A stretch of DNA of 64,000 nucleotides from Salipaludibacillus daqingensis (GTDB lineage Bacteria > Bacillota > Bacilli > Bacillales > Salisediminibacteriaceae), in the NCBI RefSeq assembly GCF_029891575.1, contig NZ_JARZHF010000009.1, forward strand, positions 1 through 64,000, written 5' to 3'. The translations under genes were made by a program, and so were the position numbers. The notes below the pieces were generated by a model, which saw only the letters and a program-made list of their open reading frames with translations, had not been told where the DNA came from and searched no databases. Shown piece by piece: positions 8,650 through 18,260 of the stretch; position 1 is the stretch's first letter, and every line of letters begins with the position of its first letter.

Positions 8650-9006
8650 TCAACCCTCCAATTCGAGTTGGAGTCTTTCCAACCCTTGCTCAAGGTCCAA
8701 TGCAGTAGGCACTTCATCTAAAACAATGCCCATATCAATTAACGTAATTGCAACGGCCGGTTGTATTCCAGTTAAGACGACTTTTGCCCCCATTAGATTA
8801 GACATGTCGACGACATCACCTAGAACTTTGGCAATGAATGAATCGATCATTTCAACAGAAGTTAGGTCGATAACAACTCCCCTTGATCCTTCTTGATGGA
8901 TTTTTTCCAGAACATCTTCCTGGAACTGGAGTGCTGTTTGGTCATCTAGTTCTACTTGCACAGAAATTAATAAATAATCATGTAATTTCAAAATTGGGAT
9001 ACGCAA
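8650..9006 (-). CDS. rsbS: Stressosome scaffold RsbS
   Basis: A 118-residue single STAS-domain protein with the phosphorylation site [12 protein letters not shown] (Ser56, equivalent to Ser59 of B. subtilis). It forms the core of the stressosome with RsbR and holds RsbT. The TTG at 9006 is preferred: AAGGAGGAACTGGCA precedes it and it gives the family N-terminus [10 protein letters not shown]. An ATG at 9036 overlaps the end of rsbR and adds ten charged residues not typical of the family. Confidence 0.92.
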   Translation of the reverse strand: MRIPILKLHDYLLISVQVELDDQTALQFQEDVLEKIHQEGSRGVVIDLTSVEMIDSFIAKVLGDVVDMSNLMGAKVVLTGIQPAVAITLIDMGIVLDEVPTALDLEQGLERLQLELEG

Positions 9007-9019
9007 TGCCAGTTCCTCC

Positions 9020-9850
9020 TTATTCCTTGATCTCAATGATTTGTCGTTTAGTCATTTCTAATGCTGATTCTATACCTTTTTTCAATGTGCTTTTTGTCGG
9101 GAATTTACCAAGGTCAATTCCTAAATTTACAATTGTTTGAGCAATTTCTGGTCTAATCCCTACGAGAATACATTTAGCTCCTACTAATCGAACAGCTTCT
9201 GATGCTTGGATAATATGATGAGCTACCATCGTATCTACAACAGGAACCCCTGTTATATCTATTAAAACGACTTGAGAGCGATGTTCAATCACGCCGTCAA
9301 GCAAGTTTTCCATAATTAATCTAGCTCTCTCGGTGTCAATTGTTCCTATTAATGGCATCACACTAATATTTTCAAAAACAGGAATAAGCGGGGCCGAAAG
9401 CTCTTTGAGAGCCATTTTTTGCAAAAATACGGTATTCTCCCAAGATCCTGAATATTGATTTACTAACAAATTGACAATATCGTCTGTCCAGTCTTCAATT
9501 TCCTGAAAAAACTCGATGCTTTTACAGTAATTTTCTCCCTTATCTGATAATGATTCAACAGTAATTTTTCGAAACTCTTGTAATCCTCGAGTGATGTAAT
9601 TTAATGGCCATCCTAACTGAATAAGCCTTTCAGAAAACTGTATTAAGTCATCTTGGAAATCTTCGTCTTCTTTTTCTTTTTGGACCGAGTGAATTAATTT
9701 ATTTACAAATTCTCGGTTAGTATTTTCATACATGGAGTCTGATATGTTTTGTAACAAGTCATCAGATCTAAACTTTTTAATTTCTACAAGCCAGTTTTCC
9801 ATGATTTCTTCTTTATGCTCTAATATAATATCTGAAATAAATGGATTCAT
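9020..9850 (-). CDS. rsbRA: Stressosome sensor RsbR (RsbRA type)
   Basis: A 276-residue protein with an N-terminal non-heme globin-like domain (about 1-150) and a C-terminal STAS domain. The phosphorylated threonines are visible in [10 protein letters not shown] and [10 protein letters not shown], corresponding to Thr171 and Thr205 of B. subtilis. It is the input protein of the stressosome. The start at 9850 (ATG) is preferred over the GTG at 9865, which is itself part of the GTGGGGGAAG ribosome-binding stretch. Confidence 0.94.
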   Translation of the reverse strand: MNPFISDIILEHKEEIMENWLVEIKKFRSDDLLQNISDSMYENTNREFVNKLIHSVQKEKEDEDFQDDLIQFSERLIQLGWPLNYITRGLQEFRKITVESLSDKGENYCKSIEFFQEIEDWTDDIVNLLVNQYSGSWENTVFLQKMALKELSAPLIPVFENISVMPLIGTIDTERARLIMENLLDGVIEHRSQVVLIDITGVPVVDTMVAHHIIQASEAVRLVGAKCILVGIRPEIAQTIVNLGIDLGKFPTKSTLKKGIESALEMTKRQIIEIKE

Positions 9851-9887
9851 CCAGTCTTCCCCCACTTTAATCTATAGTTATGCTTTT

Positions 9888-9916
9888 ATTATTTCACTGT
9901 TTTAAATAGATTGCAA
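9888..9916 (-). promoter_or_regulatory. Candidate sigma-A promoter of rsbR operon
   Basis: TTGCAA, a 17-base spacer and AATAAT on the minus strand, ~38 bases before the rsbR start. Each box differs from consensus by one or two bases, so this is a moderate prediction. Confidence 0.45.
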
Positions 9917-10034
9917 TCAATGATAACCTTTTTAACTCTTTTTATATAATTCTCACACAATTGTATCTCTTGGCCAAAAATTTTTTCTACAGCAGTTAAT
10001 TCTTACTCTAACAACAAGATAGATAGGCTTTAAC

Positions 10035-10073
10035 AAAATAAAATAAAAGCTACTTTAGTTAATAAAGTAGCTT
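10035..10073 (-). terminator. Terminator after ndoA
   Basis: AAGCTACTTTA and TAAAGTAGCTT form an 11-bp stem, followed on the minus strand by TTTTATTTTATTTTG. It separates the toxin-antitoxin pair from the rsb operon. Confidence 0.8.
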
Positions 10074-10087
10074 CGTTCCCATGATGT

Positions 10088-10438
10088 TCAAAAGTCAATC
10101 AAGCCTATACTGATATTTAACGCGTCATTCACTTTTAACATCATATCATCATCTAGATGCGTGATTTTGTCTGTTAAACGCTGCTTATCAATGGTACGAA
10201 CTTGTTCCAGTAAAATGACTGAATCACGATCAAATCCATATCTTTTTGCGTTAATTTCGACATGAGTTGGTAATTTAGCTTTTTGAATTTGAGCAGTTAT
10301 TGCTGCCACAATCACTGTAGGACTGAATCGGTTTCCAATATCATTCTGGATAACCAATACAGGTCTCACCCCGCCTTGTTCTGATCCTACTACGGGTGAA
10401 AGGTCTGCAAAATAAACGTCACCGCGTTTTACTATCAA
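10088..10438 (-). CDS. ndoA: Endoribonuclease toxin NdoA (MazF/PemK family)
   Basis: A 116-residue MazF-type mRNA interferase, starting [33 protein letters not shown], matching the B. subtilis EndoA family nearly throughout its conserved core. B. subtilis EndoA cleaves mRNA at UACAU. The antitoxin gene lies 5 bases upstream in the same transcript. The pair sits between alr and rsbR as in B. subtilis, so it is an old chromosomal resident rather than a mobile module. Confidence 0.95.
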   Translation of the reverse strand: MIVKRGDVYFADLSPVVGSEQGGVRPVLVIQNDIGNRFSPTVIVAAITAQIQKAKLPTHVEINAKRYGFDRDSVILLEQVRTIDKQRLTDKITHLDDDMMLKVNDALNISIGLIDF

Positions 10439-10443
10439 ATCCT

Positions 10444-10722
10444 TTACACCCCACTTACTAGGCGATCCACCGTGCTTTCAGCCTCCTCTTCAGCTAAAAA
10501 AGACTCGGTTGCAATATTCAAATTGATTTTCGCCATTTCCATGTACCCTTGTTGCATTGTTTCACGAATCTGTAATTTCTTTTGTTCTTGCAAATAAATC
10601 TTCGTAGCTTTCTGAATGACATCATTACGATTGACGTCTTCCCCGTTAGTTAACGCATCTAGTTCGTTAACTAGATGTTGTGGTAAATTAACCATAATTT
10701 TTTTTGTGTTATCCATAGACAC
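10444..10722 (-). CDS. ndoAI: Antitoxin EndoAI (ribbon-helix-helix)
   Basis: A 92-residue protein with an N-terminal ribbon-helix-helix fold ([18 protein letters not shown], then [14 protein letters not shown]) that serves for DNA binding and dimerisation, and a C-terminal toxin-binding part ([21 protein letters not shown]). It neutralises NdoA. The GTG start is preferred: GGAGG stands seven bases before it; an ATG six bases further in is possible. Confidence 0.93.
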   Translation of the reverse strand: MSMDNTKKIMVNLPQHLVNELDALTNGEDVNRNDVIQKATKIYLQEQKKLQIRETMQQGYMEMAKINLNIATESFLAEEEAESTVDRLVSGV

Positions 10723-10879
10723 AAAAACACCTCCACACAGCTATCGACCGATTTTTAATCCAACATTATCATATCACTTGTAAAGGCGCTTTGCAAAGTG
10801 ACTTTTGCATTCTTTTCTATGTTTTCGACATCATTATTGGTGTAACTTATTAATTAATTAAATTATTTACGTTTATAAG

Positions 10880-10906
10880 TACTTCATCTCTTGGCTCTAT
10901 GAAGTA
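10880..10906 (-). terminator. Weak hairpin after alr
   Basis: TACTTCAT and ATGAAGTA pair around an 11-base loop just past the alr stop. The following minus-strand sequence lacks a real T-run, so readthrough into ndoAI-ndoA is likely. Confidence 0.35.
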
Positions 10907-10915
10907 GCAAACCTC

Positions 10916-12091
10916 TTAAAAAATTTCATTATGAACATGCGAAACCGAGCCATTTTTCATAATTGCTCTCGGAACCCGATAACTAATGATACAAGGGATT
11001 TCATAATTAATCGTTTGAAGCCTCCTTGCTACTTCATCAACTGTAATATGATCGTCTCCATTTTTCCCAATGATTGTTACAATCTCACCTTCTGAAACTT
11101 TCTGATCAAGAAGAATCATCATTTGGTCCATACAAATTCTTCCGACAATTTTCGCCCTCCGACCTTGAACGAGAACGTCTCCTGATTGGTTCGCACGAAT
11201 CCATCCATCAGCATAACCAATTGGAACGGTTGCAATCCATTCTTCCTTCGTTGTTTCATAAGTAACACCATAACTAATTCCTTCTCCTTTTGGGAGCTTC
11301 TTTACATGTGTAATACGACTGTGAAGAGAAAACGCCTCTTTTAAAGGAACATTTATGACACCGTTTATCTCAGGTGATGGGGATAAACCATACATGGAAA
11401 TCCCAACTCTTACTAAGTTGTAACAGCGGTCAGAAAACCTCAATGCCGCAGCACTATTTCCGCAATGCTTGATCGGTATTTCTTCCCCATATTCCCTTTC
11501 AAAATCATTGATCATCTGCGCAAACCGCGTTTGTTGCTTTTCAAAATAAGTCATCTCTAACTCATCAGCGGTGGCCAAATGCGTGTATAGTCCTTCCACT
11601 TCAAACTTATCCGTGTGAGAAAGAGACTCTATAAGAGCTTGTCTTTCTTTATCCGTGCGAATCCCTATTCTCGCCATACCAGAGTCCATTTTAATATGAC
11701 ATTTCACCCGTTTTTCAAGGTTTTCTGGTAAATATTGTTTTGCTTTATCAATCCAACTACTCTGAAACACCGTTAAGGTTAAGTTTAATTCCATGGCAAT
11801 AGCTACGTCTTCAGGTCGGATATAACCTAACACAAGAATCGGAGCTTCAATATCAGCCTTTCTTAAAGCGATTGCTTCATCAAGAATCGCCACACCTAAA
11901 TAAGTCGCTCCTGACTTAAGGGCTTCGGTTGCCACATCAACCGCGCCATGCCCATATGCATTGGCCTTCACGACAGCCATTAACTCTACGCTTTTAGGTA
12001 ACCCATCTTTTATATTTTTAACGTTCTCAGAAATCGCGTTTAGATCGACTTCCGCCCATGTATCTCGATAAAAAGGATGTAATTGTCTCAC
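10916..12091 (-). CDS. alr: Alanine racemase
   Basis: A fold-type III PLP enzyme of 391 residues from this start that makes D-alanine for peptidoglycan. The PLP lysine is in AVVKANAYGHG (about residue 39) and the second catalytic base Tyr in SYGVTYET (about 265). The GTG at 12091 is preferred: GGGGGA lies eight bases upstream, and it gives an N-terminus leading into HPFYRDTWAEVDL as in B. subtilis. The TTG at 12106 overlaps the ribosome-binding stretch. Confidence 0.94.
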   Translation of the reverse strand: MRQLHPFYRDTWAEVDLNAISENVKNIKDGLPKSVELMAVVKANAYGHGAVDVATEALKSGATYLGVAILDEAIALRKADIEAPILVLGYIRPEDVAIAMELNLTLTVFQSSWIDKAKQYLPENLEKRVKCHIKMDSGMARIGIRTDKERQALIESLSHTDKFEVEGLYTHLATADELEMTYFEKQQTRFAQMINDFEREYGEEIPIKHCGNSAAALRFSDRCYNLVRVGISMYGLSPSPEINGVINVPLKEAFSLHSRITHVKKLPKGEGISYGVTYETTKEEWIATVPIGYADGWIRANQSGDVLVQGRRAKIVGRICMDQMMILLDQKVSEGEIVTIIGKNGDDHITVDEVARRLQTINYEIPCIISYRVPRAIMKNGSVSHVHNEIF

Positions 12092-12256
12092 AATACGTTC
12101 CCCCAAATATAATAACTTCTTTCTTCAAGTACTTTTCATTATTAATCTTCTTTCACATTTATGTCAAACTATTTTATGAATACTTTTAAAAAAATTAATG
12201 AATCCTCTTAAAAAATAAAAATAATCGTTTGATAACTTATGTAAATTACCAATAAT

Positions 12257-12293
12257 TAAAAAAAGACATGAGCGTTCAGCTGAACACTCATGT
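12257..12293 (-). terminator. Terminator after YdcC-like lipoprotein gene
   Basis: ACATGAG.GTTCAG and CTGAAC.CTCATGT form a 14-bp stem with one mismatch, followed by seven T on the minus strand. It separates the lipoprotein gene from alr. Confidence 0.85.
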
Positions 12294-12306
12294 TAGATAT
12301 TTCATT

Positions 12307-13374
12307 TTATTTTTCATGTGTACCATATACACTTCTTGCTACGGCTGATAATTCGTCTTTATCTAATGAATTTGAAACGAGGAAGAAGTCTGTCCCTTCA
12401 TAAGTCCAAGAAATCGATTGATTGTCTCCTGCTTCGGAAAACACGCCTACGGAAAATCCAAGATCGACAGGTTCCCCTTCAGATAGTTTAACAGGAGTAG
12501 TTGCTTCTACCACTCTACTTTGTTGCTGAATCAACGTAAATGGCTGTTCCCCTGTGTAATTCAAGATCACCCTTTTTCCCGAATCTGATTCCACATCTTC
12601 AGAATGAGAAAAACTCGTTCCTTGTGGTTCATGCATAGGATAGAAAACTGTAAAGTCTTCTTTTCGCTTCATTTCATCTATCTCATTGGATTCTTCTACT
12701 TCTTCTTCGTCTGACATTGTTGGCACATCCATTTCTAACTGAGCGCCTGTCATGTTTCGATCCATATCGAAGTCATCCTCTGAAAAAGAAGTATTTAATT
12801 CAAAGTCATCAAATTCTACTTCAACTAATACAGATAACTCTGCATCCATAACCTGTACCGATTTTGGTGTTAAGTTCTTCTTTTCTAGAACAACCTCTTG
12901 TTGATTTAAATTCTTATTCGTATAATTTGTCGTCGTTTGAAACTTATAATCATCCTCCGTAGCTGTAAATCCTCTTTCAGGGTCAATTAATATGTCATTA
13001 ATTAAAGACTCATATAAATAGACCTGACTGTTGTTTTCCGGCCAATCACTTTGGAATCTAAAACTCTTATTTAATGCTGGCGTAAGAACAAAAACCCCTT
13101 CTTCATTTCTTAGTATAATTTGACTTTGATCTTTTTCAGAGTGGTTTAGAACCACTCTATATGCTGAAGGGCTCTCATGCCAAATTTCAACATCATACAC
13201 TTGTGGCTCTTCTCCGGTTTGCAATGTCATCTTCGCATTTGTTTTATACCCTGATAACTCGTCTAACCTACTCTCTAAATCCTTTATCACATCTTCTTGG
13301 CTCTTCTCTCCGCAAGCAGTAACTAGAACCGCCAGAGCCACGATTAAGATAAACAAGGACATGATCTTTTTCAT
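12307..13374 (-). CDS. LolA-fold lipoprotein, YdcC-like
   Basis: A 355-residue lipoprotein. The signal peptide ends in the lipobox LVTAC (Cys21). The rest fits the LolA/YdcC type fold: an early helix EDVIKDLESRLDELSGYKTNAKMTL then alternating beta segments, with an acidic insertion near 205-225 (MSDEEEVEESNEIDEMKRK). In B. subtilis ydcC lies between acpS and alr and is under sporulation control; the Clostridioides relative GerS supports spore cortex change. Sporulation role here is inferred from family and gene order. Confidence 0.82.
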   Translation of the reverse strand: MKKIMSLFILIVALAVLVTACGEKSQEDVIKDLESRLDELSGYKTNAKMTLQTGEEPQVYDVEIWHESPSAYRVVLNHSEKDQSQIILRNEEGVFVLTPALNKSFRFQSDWPENNSQVYLYESLINDILIDPERGFTATEDDYKFQTTTNYTNKNLNQQEVVLEKKNLTPKSVQVMDAELSVLVEVEFDDFELNTSFSEDDFDMDRNMTGAQLEMDVPTMSDEEEVEESNEIDEMKRKEDFTVFYPMHEPQGTSFSHSEDVESDSGKRVILNYTGEQPFTLIQQQSRVVEATTPVKLSEGEPVDLGFSVGVFSEAGDNQSISWTYEGTDFFLVSNSLDKDELSAVARSVYGTHEK

Positions 13375-13426
13375 TTGCTCAACCCCTCTGTGTCATTTCG
13401 ACGACAAAGGAGGGGATTATCATGTA

Positions 13427-14959
13427 TTAGTAACGGTAGGATCTTAGCACTCTCGGCAAAGAGTGAATCAAATCAGTTGCATTAACGCTAAATACATCGT
13501 GTGTTTCAAGCATTTCATCCGCCAATTTACCATGTATATGCACAGCATTGCATATCGCTTCTATGAGGGAGTCATGTTGAAGCATAAACGCTAAAAGGAT
13601 CCCTGTCAGAACATCACCAGACCCCCCTTTTGCTAGTGAAGCATTGCCCGTTGTATTCACCCATTGGTTCCCATTCGGTGTCGTCACAATCGTGAAAGGC
13701 CCTTTTAACACCACGTACATTTGATACTTTGTTGCAAAATCCTTTGAGCTCTTAAAACGATTTTGTTCCAGCTCTGAAATAGACAATCCAGTAAGCATTG
13801 CCATTTCCCCCATGTGAGGGGTAATGACTGTTGGCGCTGACCTTGGTTGATTGAACCAATGATGAAGTTCCTTTGACATATGATACAAACCGTCTGCATC
13901 TACGACAACGACACCATCATATGATTGAAGCGTATCAAACATTGTTTTGTCTGTTTTCCTACCTAACCCAGGTCCGATGGCCACACCATCAAACTGACGA
14001 AAAGGAATGTCATTTGTGAGTGCTACTTGACTCACTTCCCCTTGGTCCTCTTCCAACACAATCGAAGTACTTTCCGTAATTCGTTCGGATAGAAGAGGAT
14101 GAATGCTTTTTGGAACGGCCATCGTCACTAATCCAGCACCACTTCTAAGACAAGCTCCTGTGGCTAACACCGGTGCTCCGGTCATCGTTTCACTTCCAGC
14201 AATGATTAATGCTCGGCCTGCTTTTCCTTTATGCATATTAGCAGGTCTAGAAGCCAAAGTTGAACGAACCCTTTCTTCTGTTATTACTCGTCTATTTGGG
14301 GCTATTTCTCGAAAAACTTTTGTAGGAATACCAATATCTAATGTGTGAACAACACCATAATGACTAGCTGCTGGATATAAGAATCTACTAACTTTAGGTG
14401 CTTGAAGGGTGTACGTTTCATCTGCATAAATACCTACAACATCCTCTTCTCCTTCATTAGATGATAGACCACTAGGAATATCTACAGAGACCACCCGCTT
14501 ATCAAACTGATTGATCGTATAAATTACCTCGTCATACGGTTGTCTCACCCGTCCTTTTAAGCCAGTCCCCAACAATGCATCAACAATGATGGTACATTCC
14601 GATAATGAGCGGGTAAATCGTTCTCGATTTTGTTTATAACTATCAAACGTATAGCCGCATCGTTCAAATATTTCCATGTACTTTTTTGCAGTTCCTTTGA
14701 TGCGCTCTTTTGGCGGTACAACCCATGTACTCAATTGGAAACCTTTTTCAGCTAATAGTCTCGCGATTACAAACCCGTCTCCCCCGTTGTTTCCTGATCC
14801 TATTAAAACAATGACACGATCTTTTTTAGAAATAGACGTTAGAAGATGACGGACAAATGCCTGACCTGCACTTTCCATTAATGTTTCTTCACTCAAGCCG
14901 ATTTGATCCATGGTATAGCGATCGATTTGGTGCATTTCTCCACCCGTTACCACGTACAT
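13427..14959 (-). CDS. nnr: Bifunctional NAD(P)H-hydrate epimerase / ADP-dependent dehydratase
   Basis: A 510-residue two-domain repair enzyme. The N-terminal epimerase (1-~215) has GSGNNGGDGFVIARLL and DALLGTGLKGRV; the C-terminal ribokinase-like dehydratase (~225-505) has KGKAGRALIIAGS, GPGLG and the signature GGSGDVLTGI. It converts damaged NADHX/NADPHX back to NAD(P)H using ADP. The start at 14959 is supported by GGGAGGG nine bases upstream; the frame is open ten codons further but without a site. The gene sits between acpS and ydcC. Confidence 0.93.
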   Translation of the reverse strand: MYVVTGGEMHQIDRYTMDQIGLSEETLMESAGQAFVRHLLTSISKKDRVIVLIGSGNNGGDGFVIARLLAEKGFQLSTWVVPPKERIKGTAKKYMEIFERCGYTFDSYKQNRERFTRSLSECTIIVDALLGTGLKGRVRQPYDEVIYTINQFDKRVVSVDIPSGLSSNEGEEDVVGIYADETYTLQAPKVSRFLYPAASHYGVVHTLDIGIPTKVFREIAPNRRVITEERVRSTLASRPANMHKGKAGRALIIAGSETMTGAPVLATGACLRSGAGLVTMAVPKSIHPLLSERITESTSIVLEEDQGEVSQVALTNDIPFRQFDGVAIGPGLGRKTDKTMFDTLQSYDGVVVVDADGLYHMSKELHHWFNQPRSAPTVITPHMGEMAMLTGLSISELEQNRFKSSKDFATKYQMYVVLKGPFTIVTTPNGNQWVNTTGNASLAKGGSGDVLTGILLAFMLQHDSLIEAICNAVHIHGKLADEMLETHDVFSVNATDLIHSLPRVLRSYRY

Positions 14960-15024
14960 GTTATAAGTCCCTCCCATCCGCATTAACACTATATGAGGTC
15001 GTCCACAACAATATGCAAACTTGT

Positions 15025-15393
15025 CTACCCTTCCCCTTCAATGATGACTTGTGCAGCTGCGTATTCCTTCGTATGAGTAATGGAGAGGTGATTGATAGAC
15101 TTACCTTTTCTAACCTTTCGATCCATAATCCAAGGTTGACCAGATGCTGTTTTTTTGACATCAATATCTTGAAAAGAAAGTGCTTTTCCAATTCCACAGC
15201 CTAATGCTTTGGCATAAGCTTCCTTTGCTGCAAATCTTCCTGCTAGAAATTCAATTTTCCTCTTATCTGAAAGAGTTTCAAACGTTTCTCTTTCCTCTTC
15301 CGTTAAAATTCTTTTCGCAAACGATTTTCGCCTCAAATATGCTAATTCTATCCTTTTCAATTGAACAATATCTAATCCAATTCCTTGTATCAT
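15025..15393 (-). CDS. acpS: Holo-[acyl-carrier-protein] synthase
   Basis: A 122-residue AcpS. GIGLDIVQLKRIE carries the metal-binding Asp8 and FAAKEAYAKALG the catalytic Glu. It moves the 4'-phosphopantetheine of CoA to apo-ACP for fatty acid synthesis. First gene of the acpS-nnr-ydcC group read leftward; the divergent rhomboid gene starts about 155 bases away, as with ydcA/ydcB in B. subtilis. Confidence 0.95.
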   Translation of the reverse strand: MIQGIGLDIVQLKRIELAYLRRKSFAKRILTEEERETFETLSDKRKIEFLAGRFAAKEAYAKALGCGIGKALSFQDIDVKKTASGQPWIMDRKVRKGKSINHLSITHTKEYAAAQVIIEGEG

Positions 15394-15547
15394 CGGTTCA
15401 CCCCATTTATATTGATACTATTTTATCATTAATCTCGCTTTTCGAATCCTTCGTTCTATTATTTTTTTAAGATCTTACCATAGTCTAAAAATTAGCTCAT
15501 ATGCTAAAATTAAGTGTGTGTAGTTAAACAGAAGAGGTGTATACGTT

Positions 15548-16303
15548 ATGTTCATTCGAAATGAAAGCTTTGAAAGTTTTATTAAATCGTACAAAGTTGT
15601 CACAACCCTTGTTATTATTCATATTTTCTTCTATATATGGATGGATTGGTTTCCATTTTTAGGAGGAGCAGAAATCAGATACTTGTTCATTGGTAATAAT
15701 ATTTTAATTAGCATGGGAGACTATTGGCGTATTATCACTCCTATATTCATCCACGGTGGTCTCATGCATATGGCTTTCAACTCATTTTCACTCGTTTTAT
15801 TCGGTCCCGCTTTAGAAAATATGTTAGGAAAAACGAAGTTTATCATTGCATATCTAGCTGCTGGTATTTTAGCAAACATTGCTTATTTTTATTTAGGTAA
15901 TGATTTTGTTAGTCACCTCGGTGCTTCTGGAGCGATTTTTGGTCTATTTGGCATTTACCTCTATATGGTGATTAATCGTAAAGATTTAATTGATCAGGCC
16001 AATTCTCAGCTGATTAAGATCATCATTGTACTCGGTGTTGTCATGACGTTCATTAACCCTGGGATAAATGTTCTCGCTCATATTTTTGGGTTAATCTCCG
16101 GGGCTGCTATCGCTCCACTAATCTTAATGAATGTTAAGTATCAGCCGATGTATCAAAACGTTCACGATCCAGATGATATTGGATTTAATCCGAACCGCTG
16201 GGCAAACCGTTCTAAAAGGAAACAACGCATCATCACGTTCAGCATTTTGAGCTTTGCCGGAATGATTTTGTTCTTCTGGTTAGTTTCAACTCTTTTGTTC
16301 TAA
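15548..16303 (+). CDS. Rhomboid family intramembrane serine protease
   Basis: A 251-residue membrane protein with six or seven hydrophobic segments. The catalytic serine is in GASGAIFG (Ser127), the catalytic histidine in VLAHIFGLISG (His178), and the oxyanion-related HGGLMHMAFNSF holds Asn78, so the dyad is complete. Rhomboids cut transmembrane segments of other proteins; the substrate is unknown. It is divergent from acpS and resembles YdcA in position. Confidence 0.92.
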   Translation: MFIRNESFESFIKSYKVVTTLVIIHIFFYIWMDWFPFLGGAEIRYLFIGNNILISMGDYWRIITPIFIHGGLMHMAFNSFSLVLFGPALENMLGKTKFIIAYLAAGILANIAYFYLGNDFVSHLGASGAIFGLFGIYLYMVINRKDLIDQANSQLIKIIIVLGVVMTFINPGINVLAHIFGLISGAAIAPLILMNVKYQPMYQNVHDPDDIGFNPNRWANRSKRKQRIITFSILSFAGMILFFWLVSTLLF

Positions 16304-16448
16304 TGTAGACATAGGAAATGGTCTACATTTCAGTTTTTTCCAGGAAGCTGTATATTTATTACCCATATGGACAGGTGTTTAATAGGCGCTTCGATAGAGA
16401 AGCCATCAATAAATAGATCAACAGTGGACGAAAATAGGCCCAAACGCC

Positions 16449-16486
16449 AAAAGGAGCTTTTGCAAAAATGCAATCGCTCCTTTTTT
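16449..16486. terminator. Bidirectional terminator between rhomboid and iron operon
   Basis: AAAAGGAGC and GCTCCTTTTTT form the base of a hairpin with a further TTGCA/TGCAA stem. U-rich runs follow on both strands, fitting two converging genes. Confidence 0.8.
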
Positions 16487-16496
16487 ATCGTTTTAT

Positions 16497-18182
16497 TTAA
16501 TATTTTCTTAGTAAGTAATGCAATGGAATAATCGAAACAAGAACAATTAGCAATGCTCCTGGTGCCGCTTGATGATAAATAGCTTCAGACGCCTCATAGT
16601 AAACTCTAACTGCTAGTGTATCAAAACCTGGCGGACGAAGCATCAGTGTAGCAGGAAGCTCCTTAATCGAACTCACAAAGACTAGTGCCCCCCCGGCTAA
16701 AATCCCTGGCATAATCGTGGGAATAATAACTTTAATCATCACTTTCCAAGCAGGATAACCTAAACTTCTCGCTGCTTCATCCATCCTTGGTGATACAAGA
16801 CTTAACGAAGCTTCTCCTGCTTGCATCGCTTGAGGTAAAAACCTGACTACAAAAGCGATAGCGATCATATAAAACGTATTATATAGCACAGGAATGTGAT
16901 TATTAAAAATAAATACCATCCCTAATGCAACAATGACTCCTGGCAAAGCGTAACCAGCATAACTTAATTTATCTATCGTTTGCGAGATGATAGATGGGTG
17001 GCGAGACTTCAGATAGATAATCGGCGTAGCAAGTAGCATACAGAAAATCGCCGCAAGAGCAGACACTCTAATGCTGTTCCAGGCAAATCCGAAGAATCGC
17101 GCATCGATAGCACCCGTTCCAGCTCCAATAATTGTCCAATACACTAAAACAGAAATAGGTAAGACGACAGCAACCATAAATACCGAAATAACAAACCCTA
17201 ACGCCCATGGTTTCCATTTTCCTAATGAAAGGGTGTCTGGTTCCTTAAAGGTATTGGATGTTTGATAAAATTTGTTCTTTTTTCTTGTATAAGACTCCAC
17301 CCATAATATTATGATTGTCAATAAAATAAGAACAAGACTTAAAACGGAAGCTGAAGCGATATCAAATCCTGCACGTTGATAATAAATGGCCGCAGTAAAT
17401 GTCACATATCGCAACATTGCTATAGCACCAAAATCAGATAAGACATAAAGAGAAATGAGAATCGCTCCCGCTCCAATGGCTGGTCTTAACAACGGTAAAT
17501 TTACTTTGAAAAAGATTTGAGACGTCGTCATCCCTTGAGATCTGGCCACTTCTTCAAAATTTCTATTCATTTTTTTCAAAGATGCACTAGCAATTAAGAA
17601 TACGTAAGGGTATGTAAACATCGTTAGAACAAAAAACACACCCCAAAAAGAGTAAATATTTAATGGATAATCTCCAAACACTTCTGTTAACCATGCAGAT
17701 TCTCTCCATACTCTTACTACCCACCCACTAGGGCCAAAAACAATAATATATGTAACAGCCCCTACATAAGGTGGGATAACAAGAGGCAAAGCCATAAGCC
17801 ATTGCCAAAGTCTTTTACCAGGTAGATCGGTACGGATAACAATCCAAGCAAGCGTTACCCCAATGACAACTGCGGCAAATGTGACTGCCGCAGTTAAAGA
17901 TAACGTATTCCAAAGGAGTTGAGGAATACGGTCCCCAAGCAAACGTTGCCAACTGTCTGCACCGGCAAAGAGGGACCTCCACACGACATAAACAATTGGA
18001 ACAGACATGATGAAGGCAACAAACACCCCTATAAGAAGTAACACAGGTCCCGGGGGGTTCCCTTTCCAAATATCCATCCATTTACGTTTCATGAAACGGA
18101 GAATGGTCGGGGATTTTTTATCCCCAACCTCGGCATCGTCTAACTTATTTTGTTTCTTCTCTCTCTCGTTGTCGTGTCTCAT
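16497..18182 (-). CDS. Ferric iron ABC transporter permease (FbpB/FutB type)
   Basis: A 561-residue inner-membrane permease made of two fused halves of about six membrane segments each, each half with an EAA-type loop (SQGMTTSQIFFKVNLPLLRP and LGYPAWKVMIKVIIPTIMPG). The family passes Fe3+ delivered by a binding protein. The ATG at 18182 is chosen because GGAGAGGGCAT precedes it; an earlier in-frame start lacks a site. It follows the binding-protein gene in the same direction after 78 bases. Confidence 0.88.
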   Translation of the reverse strand: MRHDNEREKKQNKLDDAEVGDKKSPTILRFMKRKWMDIWKGNPPGPVLLLIGVFVAFIMSVPIVYVVWRSLFAGADSWQRLLGDRIPQLLWNTLSLTAAVTFAAVVIGVTLAWIVIRTDLPGKRLWQWLMALPLVIPPYVGAVTYIIVFGPSGWVVRVWRESAWLTEVFGDYPLNIYSFWGVFFVLTMFTYPYVFLIASASLKKMNRNFEEVARSQGMTTSQIFFKVNLPLLRPAIGAGAILISLYVLSDFGAIAMLRYVTFTAAIYYQRAGFDIASASVLSLVLILLTIIILWVESYTRKKNKFYQTSNTFKEPDTLSLGKWKPWALGFVISVFMVAVVLPISVLVYWTIIGAGTGAIDARFFGFAWNSIRVSALAAIFCMLLATPIIYLKSRHPSIISQTIDKLSYAGYALPGVIVALGMVFIFNNHIPVLYNTFYMIAIAFVVRFLPQAMQAGEASLSLVSPRMDEAARSLGYPAWKVMIKVIIPTIMPGILAGGALVFVSSIKELPATLMLRPPGFDTLAVRVYYEASEAIYHQAAPGALLIVLVSIIPLHYLLRKY

Positions 18183-18260
18183 ATGCCCTCTCCTAAACAT
18201 CACTCAGTTATCTCTTACCGCTGCTGTTAAACAAGCTACCAGCATCGTATTCATTCTGAA

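Noticed and set aside
10088-10722. ndoAI-ndoA as a recently acquired toxin-antitoxin module
   Set aside because: The pair keeps the gene order known from B. subtilis and has base composition like its neighbours.
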